This document shows positions 35,739 through 44,604 of a stretch of 64,000 nt of DNA, piece by piece (the stretch's first letter is position 1; every line of letters starts with the position of its first letter). Below the pieces are notes generated by a model that saw nothing but the letters and a program-made list of their open reading frames with translations, was not told the DNA's origin and did not search any database. The translations under genes and the position numbers were made by a program. Source of the stretch: Kushneria sinocarnis (GTDB lineage: Bacteria > Pseudomonadota > Gammaproteobacteria > Pseudomonadales > Halomonadaceae); NCBI RefSeq assembly GCF_003633775.1, contig NZ_RBIN01000006.1:186001-250000 (forward strand), given 5' to 3'.

Positions 35739-36272
35739 ATGTCACCAGATGTTTGGGTGTCTGTAGTGGCAACTTTGGTAGCAATAGTAAGTGCTATTTT
35801 CTCGATACGTAGCAGTCGCCTTTCCATGCGACCCGTATTATCTGTATGGAGAGACAAGAAAGCTGAAAGCTATCAGTACTACTTGAGCAATAAAGGTAAT
35901 GGCCCCGCCATTATTGATGAAGTTAAGGTTTTCATTGATAACAAAGAGGTTGTAGCGCCCCCTGAAATCCTCTTCAACGAATCGCTCAAAAAGCTGTTTC
36001 GCGACAACAAAAAAATATTACCGAAAATCAACGGATCTTCCTTTTTCGGCAAAGGGCACCCTTTCGGAAAAGATGAAAGCAAATTGATTATTGATTTCAC
36101 ACAAATAATTGACAATGATACCTCGGAAATCATCGATGGCACAATAAGCCTCGAAAAAATGTTAAAACAAATAAAACTAACGGTTTTTTATCGAGACATG
36201 TTTGATGAGAAATGGCATACAGTGTTTGATAAACATGGAAGGAAGGTCAGCCGCTCTTGGGGAGATGTATAA
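35739..36272 (+). CDS. membrane-anchored protein of unknown function in the Z/fun-type locus
   Basis: 177 residues from 35739, behind a near-perfect AGGAGGTATC. A single N-terminal helix (WVSVVATLVAIVSAIFSI) then a cytoplasmic domain starting RPVLSVWRDKKAESYQYYL and SNKGNGPAIIDEVKVFIDN, a beta-sandwich style shared by many unassigned single-helix proteins. Low GC, opposite strand to the late genes. With the Cas2-like gene it forms the cargo between FI and G. Superinfection exclusion is plausible but unproven. Confidence 0.7.
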   Translation: MSPDVWVSVVATLVAIVSAIFSIRSSRLSMRPVLSVWRDKKAESYQYYLSNKGNGPAIIDEVKVFIDNKEVVAPPEILFNESLKKLFRDNKKILPKINGSSFFGKGHPFGKDESKLIIDFTQIIDNDTSEIIDGTISLEKMLKQIKLTVFYRDMFDEKWHTVFDKHGRKVSRSWGDV

Positions 36273-36277
36273 TGCAA

Positions 36278-36299
36278 AAGCCCGCCGTTTGGCGGGCTT
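36278..36299 (-). terminator. terminator of the W-G late operon (bidirectional)
   Basis: AAGCCCGCC (36278-36286), 4-base loop, GGCGGGCTT (36291-36299). On the minus strand it is followed by TTTT, 20 bases past the fibre-assembly gene stop. On the plus strand it ends the cargo gene. Confidence 0.75.
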
Positions 36300-36317
36300 G
36301 GGTTAAGCGTTCTAGGG

Positions 36318-36929
36318 TCACATATCCTCGGGCACGGCCGCTTCGATCTGCTCCAGCTGGTCGATGTACTGCTGTGCGAGGGCGTCGAAATCGGCGTCAT
36401 CGGCCGCCGCCCTGATCGCCTCTTTCCCCGTCAGCCGCACGCGCCGGATCTGTGATAGCGCATGCGACCACGCCTCGGCAGTGCTGATGATGTCATCAGC
36501 GGCCCAGCCGGCATCGTTGCCGGTGGCATCGGCCCATGCCTGGACATCGTCAGGCACGTCATCGGCCGGCCGGCCGGCGGCGTCCCAGTTCTGAGCAGCG
36601 GTCAGAGCCTGCTGGTATTCGGCGTCGACCAGGATGCCGTCACTCGCGTAGGCCGCGCGGACCGCGCCGGCCCGGGTGTCGATGCGGGCGATGGCGCTGG
36701 CGCGGCGGGTTTCGGCGGGCTGGGGCTCAGGTGTAGGAACATCGACCCATGCTGGCATGCCATTACTGTCGGCAGAGAGCACTTTGCCGGCCGGGGTGCT
36801 GCTCAGTGCGTATTCGCGATACTGGTCATCAGAGATACTGACCAGATCATCCGGCAGACTACCGGCCTTGCGATACGCTTCGAGCAACGCGTCGGGGAGG
36901 AAAGATAATTCGCTCGGACTGAATTTCAT
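36318..36929 (-). CDS. tail fibre assembly-type protein in the P2 G position
   Basis: 203 residues from 36929 (MKFSPSELSFLPDALLEAYR), with GAGGGACTC upstream. The N-terminus gives a DQYREYALSSTPAGKVLSAD linker; the second half is alpha-helical with tryptophans (AWADATGNDAGWAADDIIST, then QYIDQLEQIEAA). It has the size and position of P2 gpG-type fibre chaperones, directly after the fibre gene, but I see no diagnostic motif. It is the last gene of the W-G operon. Confidence 0.7.
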   Translation of the reverse strand: MKFSPSELSFLPDALLEAYRKAGSLPDDLVSISDDQYREYALSSTPAGKVLSADSNGMPAWVDVPTPEPQPAETRRASAIARIDTRAGAVRAAYASDGILVDAEYQQALTAAQNWDAAGRPADDVPDDVQAWADATGNDAGWAADDIISTAEAWSHALSQIRRVRLTGKEAIRAAADDADFDALAQQYIDQLEQIEAAVPEDM

Positions 36930-36942
36930 GAGTCCCTCTCTA

Positions 36943-38106
36943 TTAGTGACCCAGCGCGTAAATAGTGCCGCTGATCGAGTAGCTGGTGCCGGCTGGACGG
37001 CTGGCGAGACCATTGGCGCGAACACTGGCGCCCGTCTGCGAGCCCCGGCAGGTCATGTTTTCGATAATTCCTTCGCCAATATCCCCAAAGCTGCCAGTTG
37101 CCAGCACACATGCATTGGGATACTTCATCGACCATGTGACATAGGCGCTTTCGTCGTAGATGATCAGCGAGGCATCCCCAATGTTCTGTGTTCTGACCTG
37201 CCCCGTGACCGTCACTTCAGACCACTGTAGATAGAGACCGCCCGGCAGTGGCTGACACCCTTTGGGTCCAAGCGTCTGGCCAGGGCCTGAAAAGATGGCC
37301 GCAAGCGACGCGGGCGTCAGCACGACATCATCGCTCGACAATGCCTGTGCCTGCTCAGTGGTTGCTGTAGGGAGTAGCGCAGCTCGCTGAATTAACGCCA
37401 GCACGGCCTGCACAGTCTCGGCATCAGTGAAATTCGCCAGCGCCTCAGCCAACGCGATCTGCCCGGCATCATGCGCCGTTTCGGCCTGCTCGTGCGCGGC
37501 CAACATCTGGCCGCCTGTGTCCGGTGTCAGCGCACGCTTTTTATCCGCCCGGGCCTTCGCCTCGGTGCCGGTGGCCAGCTCGACGAAGCCGATTGCAGTA
37601 GTCGTGGCCTCGGGATGATTGCGGCTCTCGGCGTGGGCTCGGATCGAGTCATCGACATAGCTGCGCGTGGCCAGTACCACGGTCGGGTCCACTTTCAGGG
37701 TCACCGCTGCCGTGTCGCTGACCTGCATCACAAAGCGGATGGTCTGGGTTCGTCCGCTTCCCTCGGAGAGTTGCGGCTTGTAGGTCTCGGGGTAGTTGCC
37801 ATAGGCGATCATGTCGCCGTCGGCGTCGTAGAGCCCGACCTCGCGAATGGTCCAGCCGCCGACATCGGGCGGGAGTACCTGCTCGACTACGATCCAGTTC
37901 GGATTATCCTCATCGACGACCGAGGTATTGATCTGGGCGCGGCGCACCTCGTTGATCAGCGCGGTGCGATCGCTGTCCGGGGTGGGCAGGGTGCCACCAC
38001 CGTCGCCGAGAGCCAGCTCGCTGATGGTGATGGTGCCGCCCAGGGCGATGGCGTTGGCCAGCTTGGCCTCGCCGACGGCCGTGGGCAGTGTGTAGTACTG
38101 GGCCAT
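36943..38106 (-). CDS. H: tail fibre protein (P2 gpH-like)
   Basis: 387 residues. The N-terminal about 170 residues match the gpH attachment domain (YYTLPTAVGEAKLANAIALG, then GGWTIREVGLYDADGDMIAY and NYPETYKPQLSEGSGRTQTI). The shaft is short. A receptor-binding tip with LGPKGCQPLPGGLYLQWSEV follows. The fibre is shorter than P2 H (669), consistent with a different host surface target. Confidence 0.9.
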   Translation of the reverse strand: MAQYYTLPTAVGEAKLANAIALGGTITISELALGDGGGTLPTPDSDRTALINEVRRAQINTSVVDEDNPNWIVVEQVLPPDVGGWTIREVGLYDADGDMIAYGNYPETYKPQLSEGSGRTQTIRFVMQVSDTAAVTLKVDPTVVLATRSYVDDSIRAHAESRNHPEATTTAIGFVELATGTEAKARADKKRALTPDTGGQMLAAHEQAETAHDAGQIALAEALANFTDAETVQAVLALIQRAALLPTATTEQAQALSSDDVVLTPASLAAIFSGPGQTLGPKGCQPLPGGLYLQWSEVTVTGQVRTQNIGDASLIIYDESAYVTWSMKYPNACVLATGSFGDIGEGIIENMTCRGSQTGASVRANGLASRPAGTSYSISGTIYALGH

Positions 38107-38115
38107 GGGCGGCTC

Positions 38116-38748
38116 CTATGCGGTCTGCGGGTAAACGGTCAGGGTGTCGAGCACATCGATCCCGGCACCGATGTAGAGCGGCCCGGTCGTCTCGGCATCC
38201 GGGGCGGCGTAGGGATAAATCGTGGTCACGTCACCGTCGTAGGTGGCGCAGCCGAAATAAAGCGGCCCGCGCGTCTCGCCGAGCAGATCGAGGCCGGCGA
38301 TGTGGCGCGTCAGCGGCTTGGCATCTTCGACCAGCCGCGTCAGCTCGGTATACATCGCGTCGGTGATGCCGGTATCGAGTACGCCGATGCGCAGGGCGAA
38401 CGTGCCGGGCTCGCCTTCGGGCGATTGCTGCCACCACTCTTCAACTTCAAGCAGATAGCCGAGCGGCTCAACCACGCGCCTGAGCGCGGAGATCGTCCCC
38501 TTGTGCTGATGGACGTAGAACGCTGAGCGGATCACGCCGCGCTTGGCGCTCTCGGACCATGTCGGATCCCAGCGATCCACGCTGAACGCCCAGGCGAGAT
38601 AAGGCAGCAGCGAGGCCGGGCAGGTGTCGGGATTCCAGAGCGTGCGCAGCGGTACCGGGACGCGTTCGAGTTCGGCCAGCGCCTCGGCGGCGGCGCGCTC
38701 AAGCGCGGTGGCATTCGGGGGCAGAATCGGGCTACTCATCGGTGCCAC
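38116..38748 (-). CDS. I: baseplate protein I (P2 gpI-like)
   Basis: 210 residues. LLPYLAWAFSVDRWDPTWSE and HQHKGTISALRRVVEPLGY are hallmark segments of the P2 gpI family of baseplate wedge proteins. It overlaps J by 17 bases and leads to the fibre gene. The C-terminus shows a YFGCATYDGDVTTIYPYAAP-type repeat. Confidence 0.9.
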   Translation of the reverse strand: MAPMSSPILPPNATALERAAAEALAELERVPVPLRTLWNPDTCPASLLPYLAWAFSVDRWDPTWSESAKRGVIRSAFYVHQHKGTISALRRVVEPLGYLLEVEEWWQQSPEGEPGTFALRIGVLDTGITDAMYTELTRLVEDAKPLTRHIAGLDLLGETRGPLYFGCATYDGDVTTIYPYAAPDAETTGPLYIGAGIDVLDTLTVYPQTA

Positions 38749-39643
38749 CGTTGGTAATCGTGATGCCAGTGCAGTGCGAAGCCTGGGTTTCGTCGATCAC
38801 CAGATCCTCAGCCGGGCTGGTCAGCTCGACCCGCTGCACGCCCTCGACGTGCAGTGCGGCATAGATCGCGGACAGGCGAATATCGCGCCCCAGCCGGCGC
38901 TGCTCGCTGACGTAGGTCTCGGCCTTGGTCCGTGCGGCGGCGATGATCGGCTCCTGCTCCGGCCCGGGGTAGAGATAGAGCGTGGCGGCGATGGCGTAAT
39001 CGACGATGCGGGCCGACTGCACGGTGAGCCGGTCGCCGAGCGGGCGGATGTCCTCGGCGGAAAGCGCATCTTCGACAATATCGAGCAGCTCGGCATCCGC
39101 CTCGCCGGTACCGGATTGCGATAGCACGGTAACGATAGCGACGCAGGGCGATGGGCTGATCGCGGTGGCATCGGCCACCCGGCCATCGGCTGACAGGGCA
39201 TGAAACACGTAGGCCGCCCGCGGGCCGGCGACGCTCAGGCCGTCGAACGCCCGTTGGGCACGCAGGCGCAGGTCGGTATCGCTCTCCATCGTCGCCGGTA
39301 CCGGCGGTACGGCATCCGGAGCGCCGGGATCGACGGTCAGGCGGGTGACGTTGTAGTTCGCCGCAAGTTGGGTAAGATCATCGCCGCCGGCGTAGGCCAG
39401 CATCACCGCCCGGGCGGCCTCGTTGACGCGCTGCCGGAGGATAGTCTCGCGGTAGGCGTTTTCTTCGAGCAGCTTGGTGATCGGCTCGGATTCGAGTTCG
39501 AGAGTCTCCCGGATGCCTGCCCGCTCGGATTCGGCATACAGCGAGATCAGATATTCCTTGCGCTCCGCCAGCAGCGTCTCGTAATCGATGGTTTCAACGA
39601 TGTCGGGAGCCGGTAGCGCGGACAGATTGATCGGGGATGCCAT
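38732..39643 (-). CDS. J: baseplate protein J (P2 gpJ-like)
   Basis: 303 residues. ETLLAERKEYLISLYAESER is the J family start, followed by a RQRVNEAARAVMLAYAGGDD helix and NYNVTRLTVDPGAP. Baseplate_J proteins form wedge parts together with W and I. The start overlaps the W stop by one base. Confidence 0.92.
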   Translation of the reverse strand: MASPINLSALPAPDIVETIDYETLLAERKEYLISLYAESERAGIRETLELESEPITKLLEENAYRETILRQRVNEAARAVMLAYAGGDDLTQLAANYNVTRLTVDPGAPDAVPPVPATMESDTDLRLRAQRAFDGLSVAGPRAAYVFHALSADGRVADATAISPSPCVAIVTVLSQSGTGEADAELLDIVEDALSAEDIRPLGDRLTVQSARIVDYAIAATLYLYPGPEQEPIIAAARTKAETYVSEQRRLGRDIRLSAIYAALHVEGVQRVELTSPAEDLVIDETQASHCTGITITNGGTDE

Positions 39644-39981
39644 CAGCGCACCTCAATGCCATCGAGTTGCAGGGCCTGGCCGTTCGGCAGGTAGCGACCG
39701 TGCAGATCCAGAACGACATGGCCGGGGGCGGCACTGGCAACCTGCACTCGCGTCAATCGAAAGCGCGGCTCCCAGCGCGCCACTGACTCGGCGGTGGCCG
39801 CGTAGAGCTCGAGCAGGGTCGCGTTGTTCATGGGCGCATCGATCAGCTCGAACAGCCTTGAGCCGTAGTCGCGCCGCATCACCCTGGTGCCGATTGGCGT
39901 TGTCAGGATGTCGCGCAGCGACTGCCGCAGATGGTCGATGCCGGAAAGGGAGCGCCCGGTCTGTGCGTTCGTACCGTTCAT
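39643..39981 (-). CDS. W: baseplate wedge protein W (gp25-like)
   Basis: 112 residues. GIDHLRQSLRDILTTPIGTR and VMRRDYGSRLFELID are the gp25/gpW lysozyme-fold signature. It is the first gene of a late operon that runs W-J-I-H-G, with a CTGCCAGCGG motif 33 bases upstream of its start. Confidence 0.92.
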   Translation of the reverse strand: MNGTNAQTGRSLSGIDHLRQSLRDILTTPIGTRVMRRDYGSRLFELIDAPMNNATLLELYAATAESVARWEPRFRLTRVQVASAAPGHVVLDLHGRYLPNGQALQLDGIEVR

Positions 39982-40013
39982 GCCGTCAGCTTGCGTGAGC
40001 GGGCGCGTGCGAG

Positions 40014-40023
40014 CCGCTGGCAG
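40014..40023 (-). promoter_or_regulatory. late-operon motif, copy at W
   Basis: CTGCCAGCGG on the minus strand with GAACCC before it. It lies in the short gap between V and W, so W-J-I-H-G can be transcribed independently of the head operon. Confidence 0.65.
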
Positions 40024-40028
40024 GGGTT

Positions 40029-40610
40029 CTATCGTTTGGGCGGGCTGGTCTTGCCGCCGCTGTCGCCGTCGTGGATATGATCGACCTGACTGACACCATC
40101 GGCGACCATGTCTCCGGAAGCGGTCACCGAGGCATTGACCTGCACCGGGGCGTTGATTGTGACATCGCTGGCATCCAGCGTGATGGATCCCCCGAAGTCG
40201 ATGTGGAGTGTACGGCCTCCCCGGATGGTTACATCGCCCACACAGTCGACCGTCAGATGTCCCGCCTCGCGGTCATAATCAATTCGGGTGCCATCGGCGT
40301 ATTCGGTCACGTGGTGTGTGACGCGCTCGCCGGGGGCTGGATGGGCCGCTCGATATAACGCAGGGAGCACGATGGCCTGGGCGGTGTCGCCCGAGGGTGA
40401 CAGCATCAGCACCTGCTCGCCCGGCTCCGGTGCCCACCATGTCCGATCCGGCCCGGCTCGCTGGGTCAGCCACGGCAGCCATGTGGTGGTAATGCTGCCG
40501 ACCTCGACCCGGCAGCGGGCCGTCTGCGTATCCACCGCCGCGATGGTACCGACCATCAGCAGGTTATGGAGTCGACGCTCCAGATCCGTCAGCCGATAAC
40601 CGTCATTCAT
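40029..40610 (-). CDS. V: baseplate spike protein V (P2 gpV-like)
   Basis: 193 residues. The N-terminal OB-fold region reads NLLMVGTIAAVDTQTARCRV and includes TWLPWLTQRAGPDRTW. The rest is a beta-helix needle with a C-terminal HxH-type tip (DHIHDGDSGGKTSPP). It penetrates the outer membrane when the sheath contracts. Overlaps the following upstream gene by 4 bases (ATGA). Confidence 0.92.
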   Translation of the reverse strand: MNDGYRLTDLERRLHNLLMVGTIAAVDTQTARCRVEVGSITTTWLPWLTQRAGPDRTWWAPEPGEQVLMLSPSGDTAQAIVLPALYRAAHPAPGERVTHHVTEYADGTRIDYDREAGHLTVDCVGDVTIRGGRTLHIDFGGSITLDASDVTINAPVQVNASVTASGDMVADGVSQVDHIHDGDSGGKTSPPKR

Positions 40611-41158
40611 CCGGCGCCCTCCTCTGCCGGATCAAGACGCTGATAGCGATCCTCGCGCTCGGGGCCGATCGCCGGTGCGACGCCAACATGGATATTGGTC
40701 GGCGGAACGCCCTCGTCCTGCCAGACGCTCTCGCCGACATAGAGGGTCTGCGACCACTCCAGCCGCCAGACATGATACTGATCCAGTTCGGGCGAGAACT
40801 CGTCACGCTCACAGGCGGTGACCCGAGCCGGTTCGATCGCCATGCCCCAGCGCTGCTGATGGACAAAGTGCGCCAGGGTGGCCACGTTGCGTCGAATTTC
40901 CCGCTGCTGCTCCAGCCCGCGAAAGCCGACGATGTAGCGCGCTTCGAACTGCGCCTCCAACGCCAGCTGGCCGGTCCCCGGATCCTCGTCCGGAATCGGC
41001 GCCAACTCGGTCAGCTCCACCAGCACCGCCGGCGCGACGATGCGCTGACGATCGTCGGGATAGTCATCGACGGTTTGCAGAGCCGGGAACCGGTGCCGAA
41101 TGCACGTCAGGATGGCTTCGTGCAGTGCATCCAGGTTAATGCCTTCTTCAATGTTCAT
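40607..41158 (-). CDS. putative tail completion/terminator protein
   Basis: 183 residues. Begins MNIEEGINLDALHEAILTCI and contains a RQRIVAPAVLVELTELAPIP strand region and FEARYIVGFRGLEQQREIRR, the arrangement of small tail-terminator proteins that cap the tube. It is coupled by ATGA to both neighbours in the head-tail run. No exact family recognised. Confidence 0.6.
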   Translation of the reverse strand: MNIEEGINLDALHEAILTCIRHRFPALQTVDDYPDDRQRIVAPAVLVELTELAPIPDEDPGTGQLALEAQFEARYIVGFRGLEQQREIRRNVATLAHFVHQQRWGMAIEPARVTACERDEFSPELDQYHVWRLEWSQTLYVGESVWQDEGVPPTNIHVGVAPAIGPEREDRYQRLDPAEEGAG

Positions 41159-41718
41159 TTCGACCTCAGATAGCGCACCCGGGCTTCCAGATCCCGACGG
41201 AAATGCCGCCAGAAAATATCCTCGAGCTGATGGAAGATCTCGTCCTCGACATAGACATCGGCGCGGTCCTTGATCGGCAGGCGTTCTTCGGTGATGGGCA
41301 GTCGGGACTGACGGATGCGACGCATGATGGTGCGCCGCCCAGCCCGTTCGCTACGGGCCGCAAAGGCATTCGGAAACCGGTGCGAGCCCGCCGGGCCGGC
41401 GTAGCTGGCACCGCCCTCGCCGGTATGCACCTTGCCCTTGAACTCGGAAACGGGCAGATCATTGAGGCCATACCAGAGCTGTACCTCACTGCCCTTGCCC
41501 TGCTTGGCACGAAGCGACTTGATGCGCCGACGCAACACCGTGGCACGACGCAGCCCGAGTTCGCTCTGCAGCCCCTTGCTGGACATCTTGCGCAGCGTCG
41601 CGGCGGTGCGGGAAAGCGCCCGGTTATAGGAAAGCCTGACCTCCCGGGGCGCTGCCCCCAGCTCGCTGACAACGCGCTGGAGAGCAGAATCGTCGATCTC
41701 GAAATCAAGCAGGCTCAT
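41155..41718 (-). CDS. minor tail protein Z-like
   Basis: 187 residues from 41718 (MSLLDFEIDDSALQRVVSEL). The basic middle (LRRATVLRRRIKSLRAKQGK) and the VQLWYGLNDLPVSEFKGKVH segment match the prophage minor tail protein Z family, which helps join heads and tails. It overlaps the upstream joining-type gene by 14 bases. The longer frame upstream lies inside that gene. Confidence 0.82.
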   Translation of the reverse strand: MSLLDFEIDDSALQRVVSELGAAPREVRLSYNRALSRTAATLRKMSSKGLQSELGLRRATVLRRRIKSLRAKQGKGSEVQLWYGLNDLPVSEFKGKVHTGEGGASYAGPAGSHRFPNAFAARSERAGRRTIMRRIRQSRLPITEERLPIKDRADVYVEDEIFHQLEDIFWRHFRRDLEARVRYLRSK

Positions 41719-42028
41719 TGCGCACCGCCAGCTCCAGCATCGCCATCCCGGTACCGTCACCCTGGGGCTCGGTCAGGATGTCGTAACGCGTACCCTCGAT
41801 GCGGCAGGTATCGCCACGCTGCACGCCCGGCACATCGACACGCTGGCACCAAACCCGTGGCCGAATGGAATCCATGGCGTACTCGCCCAGCTGGGCATCG
41901 TAATAGGCGTCCTCGAAGAGGCCGGACAGGGATAGCTCGACACCATCAGCCCGCTGAACAAATACTCGGCATGCGAACTCGTCCTCATCGAGGAAGACAT
42001 CGAGATCCTCCCAGTCCGGCGCGGGCAT
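41705..42028 (-). CDS. head-tail joining-type protein
   Basis: 107 residues. [20 protein letters not shown] then GDTCRIEGTRYDIL and GTGMAMLELAV, a small beta protein comparable in size and position to lambda FII-type joining proteins. Stop codon overlaps the Z-like gene; start overlaps the gene before it by one base. Confidence 0.65.
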   Translation of the reverse strand: MPAPDWEDLDVFLDEDEFACRVFVQRADGVELSLSGLFEDAYYDAQLGEYAMDSIRPRVWCQRVDVPGVQRGDTCRIEGTRYDILTEPQGDGTGMAMLELAVRNEPA

Positions 42029-42345
42029 TATTCGCCGCCCTCTTCATCAGCCGCTTCGATAGCCTCGATCAGCTCGGCCTTTTTCAGGCTCGAATAACCT
42101 TCGATCCCTTGCTCCTCGGCCAGGGACTTGAGCTGCTCGACGGTCATGTCCTGTAAATCTGCATCATCGACATCAGCCGGATCGCTCTCGTTTCCACCGG
42201 CCTGCAGTGTCGCCTTGCCACGCCTGACCAGTGATCGGGCCTCCGACACCGGTACATCGTGAACCCGCTCGCCGGGGGTGATCATGTCGCCATCCAGCAT
42301 GAAGGCACTGGCACACCGGATGGTGACGGTCTGCTGCTTGGTCAT
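42028..42345 (-). CDS. small acidic protein with C-terminal HeH/Rho-N-like motif
   Basis: 105 residues. The N-terminal half ([37 protein letters not shown]) suits a compact beta fold. The C-terminal third, [20 protein letters not shown] followed by [12 protein letters not shown], is the helix-extended-helix motif found at the end of several phage head-tail proteins. Probably a head-tail or capsid accessory protein. Follows the capsid gene. Confidence 0.6.
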   Translation of the reverse strand: MTKQQTVTIRCASAFMLDGDMITPGERVHDVPVSEARSLVRRGKATLQAGGNESDPADVDDADLQDMTVEQLKSLAEEQGIEGYSSLKKAELIEAIEAADEEGGE

Positions 42346-42399
42346 GGGAGTACCTCATGAGATCAGGGCCGCCTGCCGGCGGCCCGCTGAAAGGAGGAA

Positions 42400-44604
42400 T
42401 CAGGCAGTGCTGGCAGCACGACCCACGCAGAACGATTCGACGCGGCGTGCCACGAAATCGACATCCTGAAAGACCACCAGTCGGGTGCCGCCACTCTTCG
42501 ACAGGCTGTAGGGGTCAACCGTCAGATCGAGCCCGCCCCACAGACCGATTACCAGGTCGGCAAAATTGCCGTGGAGCACGTCGCCCGACTGAATCTGATT
42601 GGTTACCTCGGCGGTATAGCCGTTGATGGTGTTGCCGGTTTCCCAGATCGTGCCGGCGTCGGTACCGTTCTGGAACTTGCTCGTGGTCTTGGCGTGGCCA
42701 CGCATCCGCGCATTGAGCACATAGGCCATGGAGTTGACATCGGCGTTATCTGCGGCGATCTCCGATTCCATCTGCACCAGCTCGGCATAGGTAGGTTTGC
42801 CGGCCGTGGCGAACTCGACCGCGTTGATGCCGGACGTATTGACGATGCCCAGCGGCTGATTTTCCGTGCCGCTGCCGTAGTAGCCGGCCAGATCGATGGC
42901 CTGCGCCAGCGCCGCCACCAGATCGCCCCGCACGATGCCCTCGGCATCCGGTGTCGACTGCATCATCAGCCGGCGAGTGATGTCGGTGTAGGCCGCTACC
43001 GTCTTGGGGGTCATGTTGATCTGCCCGATGGTCGGCGAGCCTTCGGACGCGTCCTCCCCTTCGCCGACCCAGTAGGCAGTTGCACCGTTGGTCTGCTTCG
43101 GGATCGAGACGTTGCCCACCAGCCCGCTCATGCTGCGCGCCAGTCGCATGATGGTGGTCCGATTGCGCAGCATCTCGATGAACGAGCCGGTCATCAGGAC
43201 ATTGTCCACCACGTTGCTACCGGACTGCGATCCGCTCGGATTGCTGGGCGCACCGCCGGCGTTGAACGCTCGACTGCCCAGCACATCCTCGGGGATCAGG
43301 ATGCCGCGGGCCTCCTTCTGGAACTTGCGCTGCGCTTCCTCACTGCATTCGATCTCGAAGGCGGCTTCTTCCCGTGCCCGGGAATCCTGCGGATTGGCCA
43401 TGGCCCGGATGGCCCGCATCAGCGAATACTGACGCATCTCGCCATCGTTCATGCCGATCTCGCCGGAACCGTCTCCGAACTGCCCGGGAGAGTTATCACT
43501 GAGCGAGCGGGTGCCGCCGCCCGCCCCACCGGTACTGCTGCCCGCGCCGGCGCCGCCGCTACCGGACCGAGTACCGTTGCGCTGACCACTGCCCCGCTGT
43601 CCGCCGCTGCCATCGCGACTGCCGGAGCCTTCATTCATCGCATCAAGCAGGGCACGCTGGAATTCCTCGGGTGTCTTGCCGTCGGCAACATATCGGGCTG
43701 CCAGATCAGTGTTGCCGTAGGTGCGGCCCATTTCCATGATGTCGGCGGCGCGCTTCTGCTCGGCACGCACCCCTTCCCGGCGGGCACTATCCTGAGCTTC
43801 GCCGGCCCGCTCGATCATCTCGAGCACCTGGACGATGTTGTCGTCGTCGTCGACCTTGGCCCGAACCAGATTGCCGGAACCGTCGCGCAGGATCTTCTCT
43901 TTCATATCGCTTCCTGATGATTGCCGTGATCGTTTGCCATTGCCGACAGTGTTACCGCCCTGCTGCCCCGGCTCCGCTGGCGCCGGTTCACGTGAGCGCC
44001 CCACGCCGACGGATGTATCCGCCGGTACCGCGACAATGCTGATCTCATGGGGCTCCCAGTCGGTGACGCGCACCATGTCCGGCATGCCGGGGCGCTCCTC
44101 GACCTCGACCCGAAAGATGGCGTAGCCGACGGAGACATGGCGGCGGATACCATCGACTACGTCCTGCCAGATCTCCGAGGCGCGCGTGCCGCGCCCGAAC
44201 CGGACTTTCGCTCGACCAACGCGGTCTGTGCCGATGGTGATGGACTCCACCACGCCCACCTGGTCGCGCCAGTTGTGATCGACCAGGACGGCGGCGCCGT
44301 TTTCGAGCCGCTCGGTGCGCATGGCGCCGTCGCCATGATCCAGCACCTCGATACCGAACCAGCGCTCAACCTCGACTTCGCTGGAAAAGGCCAGCTCGAC
44401 CGTCCGCGCCTGCTCGTCAATGCTGCGCACCTCACCGGTCATGATGTCGCGCTGCAGGGATTGGTCGCGGATCTGCGCCAGCTGGGCCTCGGTCACCCGA
44501 CGCGTCTGGTGCGTTCCGGCGAGCTCGCGGGCCTTTTCGGCGGCCCGGTCGTTCGGCCGGACAGGCTGATGCTGCCGGTTGTCGGTGTCGTGCTTATCCT
44601 TCAT
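42400..44604 (-). CDS. prohead protease and major capsid protein fusion (HK97 type)
   Basis: 734 residues from 44604 (MKDKHDTDNRQH), with GAGGAAAG upstream. The N-terminal about 220 residues form an HK97 prohead protease (catalytic His region LVDHNWRDQVG; Ser region HVSVGY; WEPHEISIVAVPADTSVGVG). A charged helical delta-like scaffold follows, then an extreme Gly/Ser/Arg-rich linker (residues about 355-400), then an HK97-fold capsid (MRLARSMSGLVGNVSIPKQT, AYWVGEGEDASEGSP, GYYGSGTENQPLGIVNT). One polypeptide would supply scaffold, protease and capsid subunit, needing self-cleavage. The start overlaps the portal stop. Confidence 0.88.
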   Translation of the reverse strand: MKDKHDTDNRQHQPVRPNDRAAEKARELAGTHQTRRVTEAQLAQIRDQSLQRDIMTGEVRSIDEQARTVELAFSSEVEVERWFGIEVLDHGDGAMRTERLENGAAVLVDHNWRDQVGVVESITIGTDRVGRAKVRFGRGTRASEIWQDVVDGIRRHVSVGYAIFRVEVEERPGMPDMVRVTDWEPHEISIVAVPADTSVGVGRSREPAPAEPGQQGGNTVGNGKRSRQSSGSDMKEKILRDGSGNLVRAKVDDDDNIVQVLEMIERAGEAQDSARREGVRAEQKRAADIMEMGRTYGNTDLAARYVADGKTPEEFQRALLDAMNEGSGSRDGSGGQRGSGQRNGTRSGSGGAGAGSSTGGAGGGTRSLSDNSPGQFGDGSGEIGMNDGEMRQYSLMRAIRAMANPQDSRAREEAAFEIECSEEAQRKFQKEARGILIPEDVLGSRAFNAGGAPSNPSGSQSGSNVVDNVLMTGSFIEMLRNRTTIMRLARSMSGLVGNVSIPKQTNGATAYWVGEGEDASEGSPTIGQINMTPKTVAAYTDITRRLMMQSTPDAEGIVRGDLVAALAQAIDLAGYYGSGTENQPLGIVNTSGINAVEFATAGKPTYAELVQMESEIAADNADVNSMAYVLNARMRGHAKTTSKFQNGTDAGTIWETGNTINGYTAEVTNQIQSGDVLHGNFADLVIGLWGGLDLTVDPYSLSKSGGTRLVVFQDVDFVARRVESFCVGRAASTA

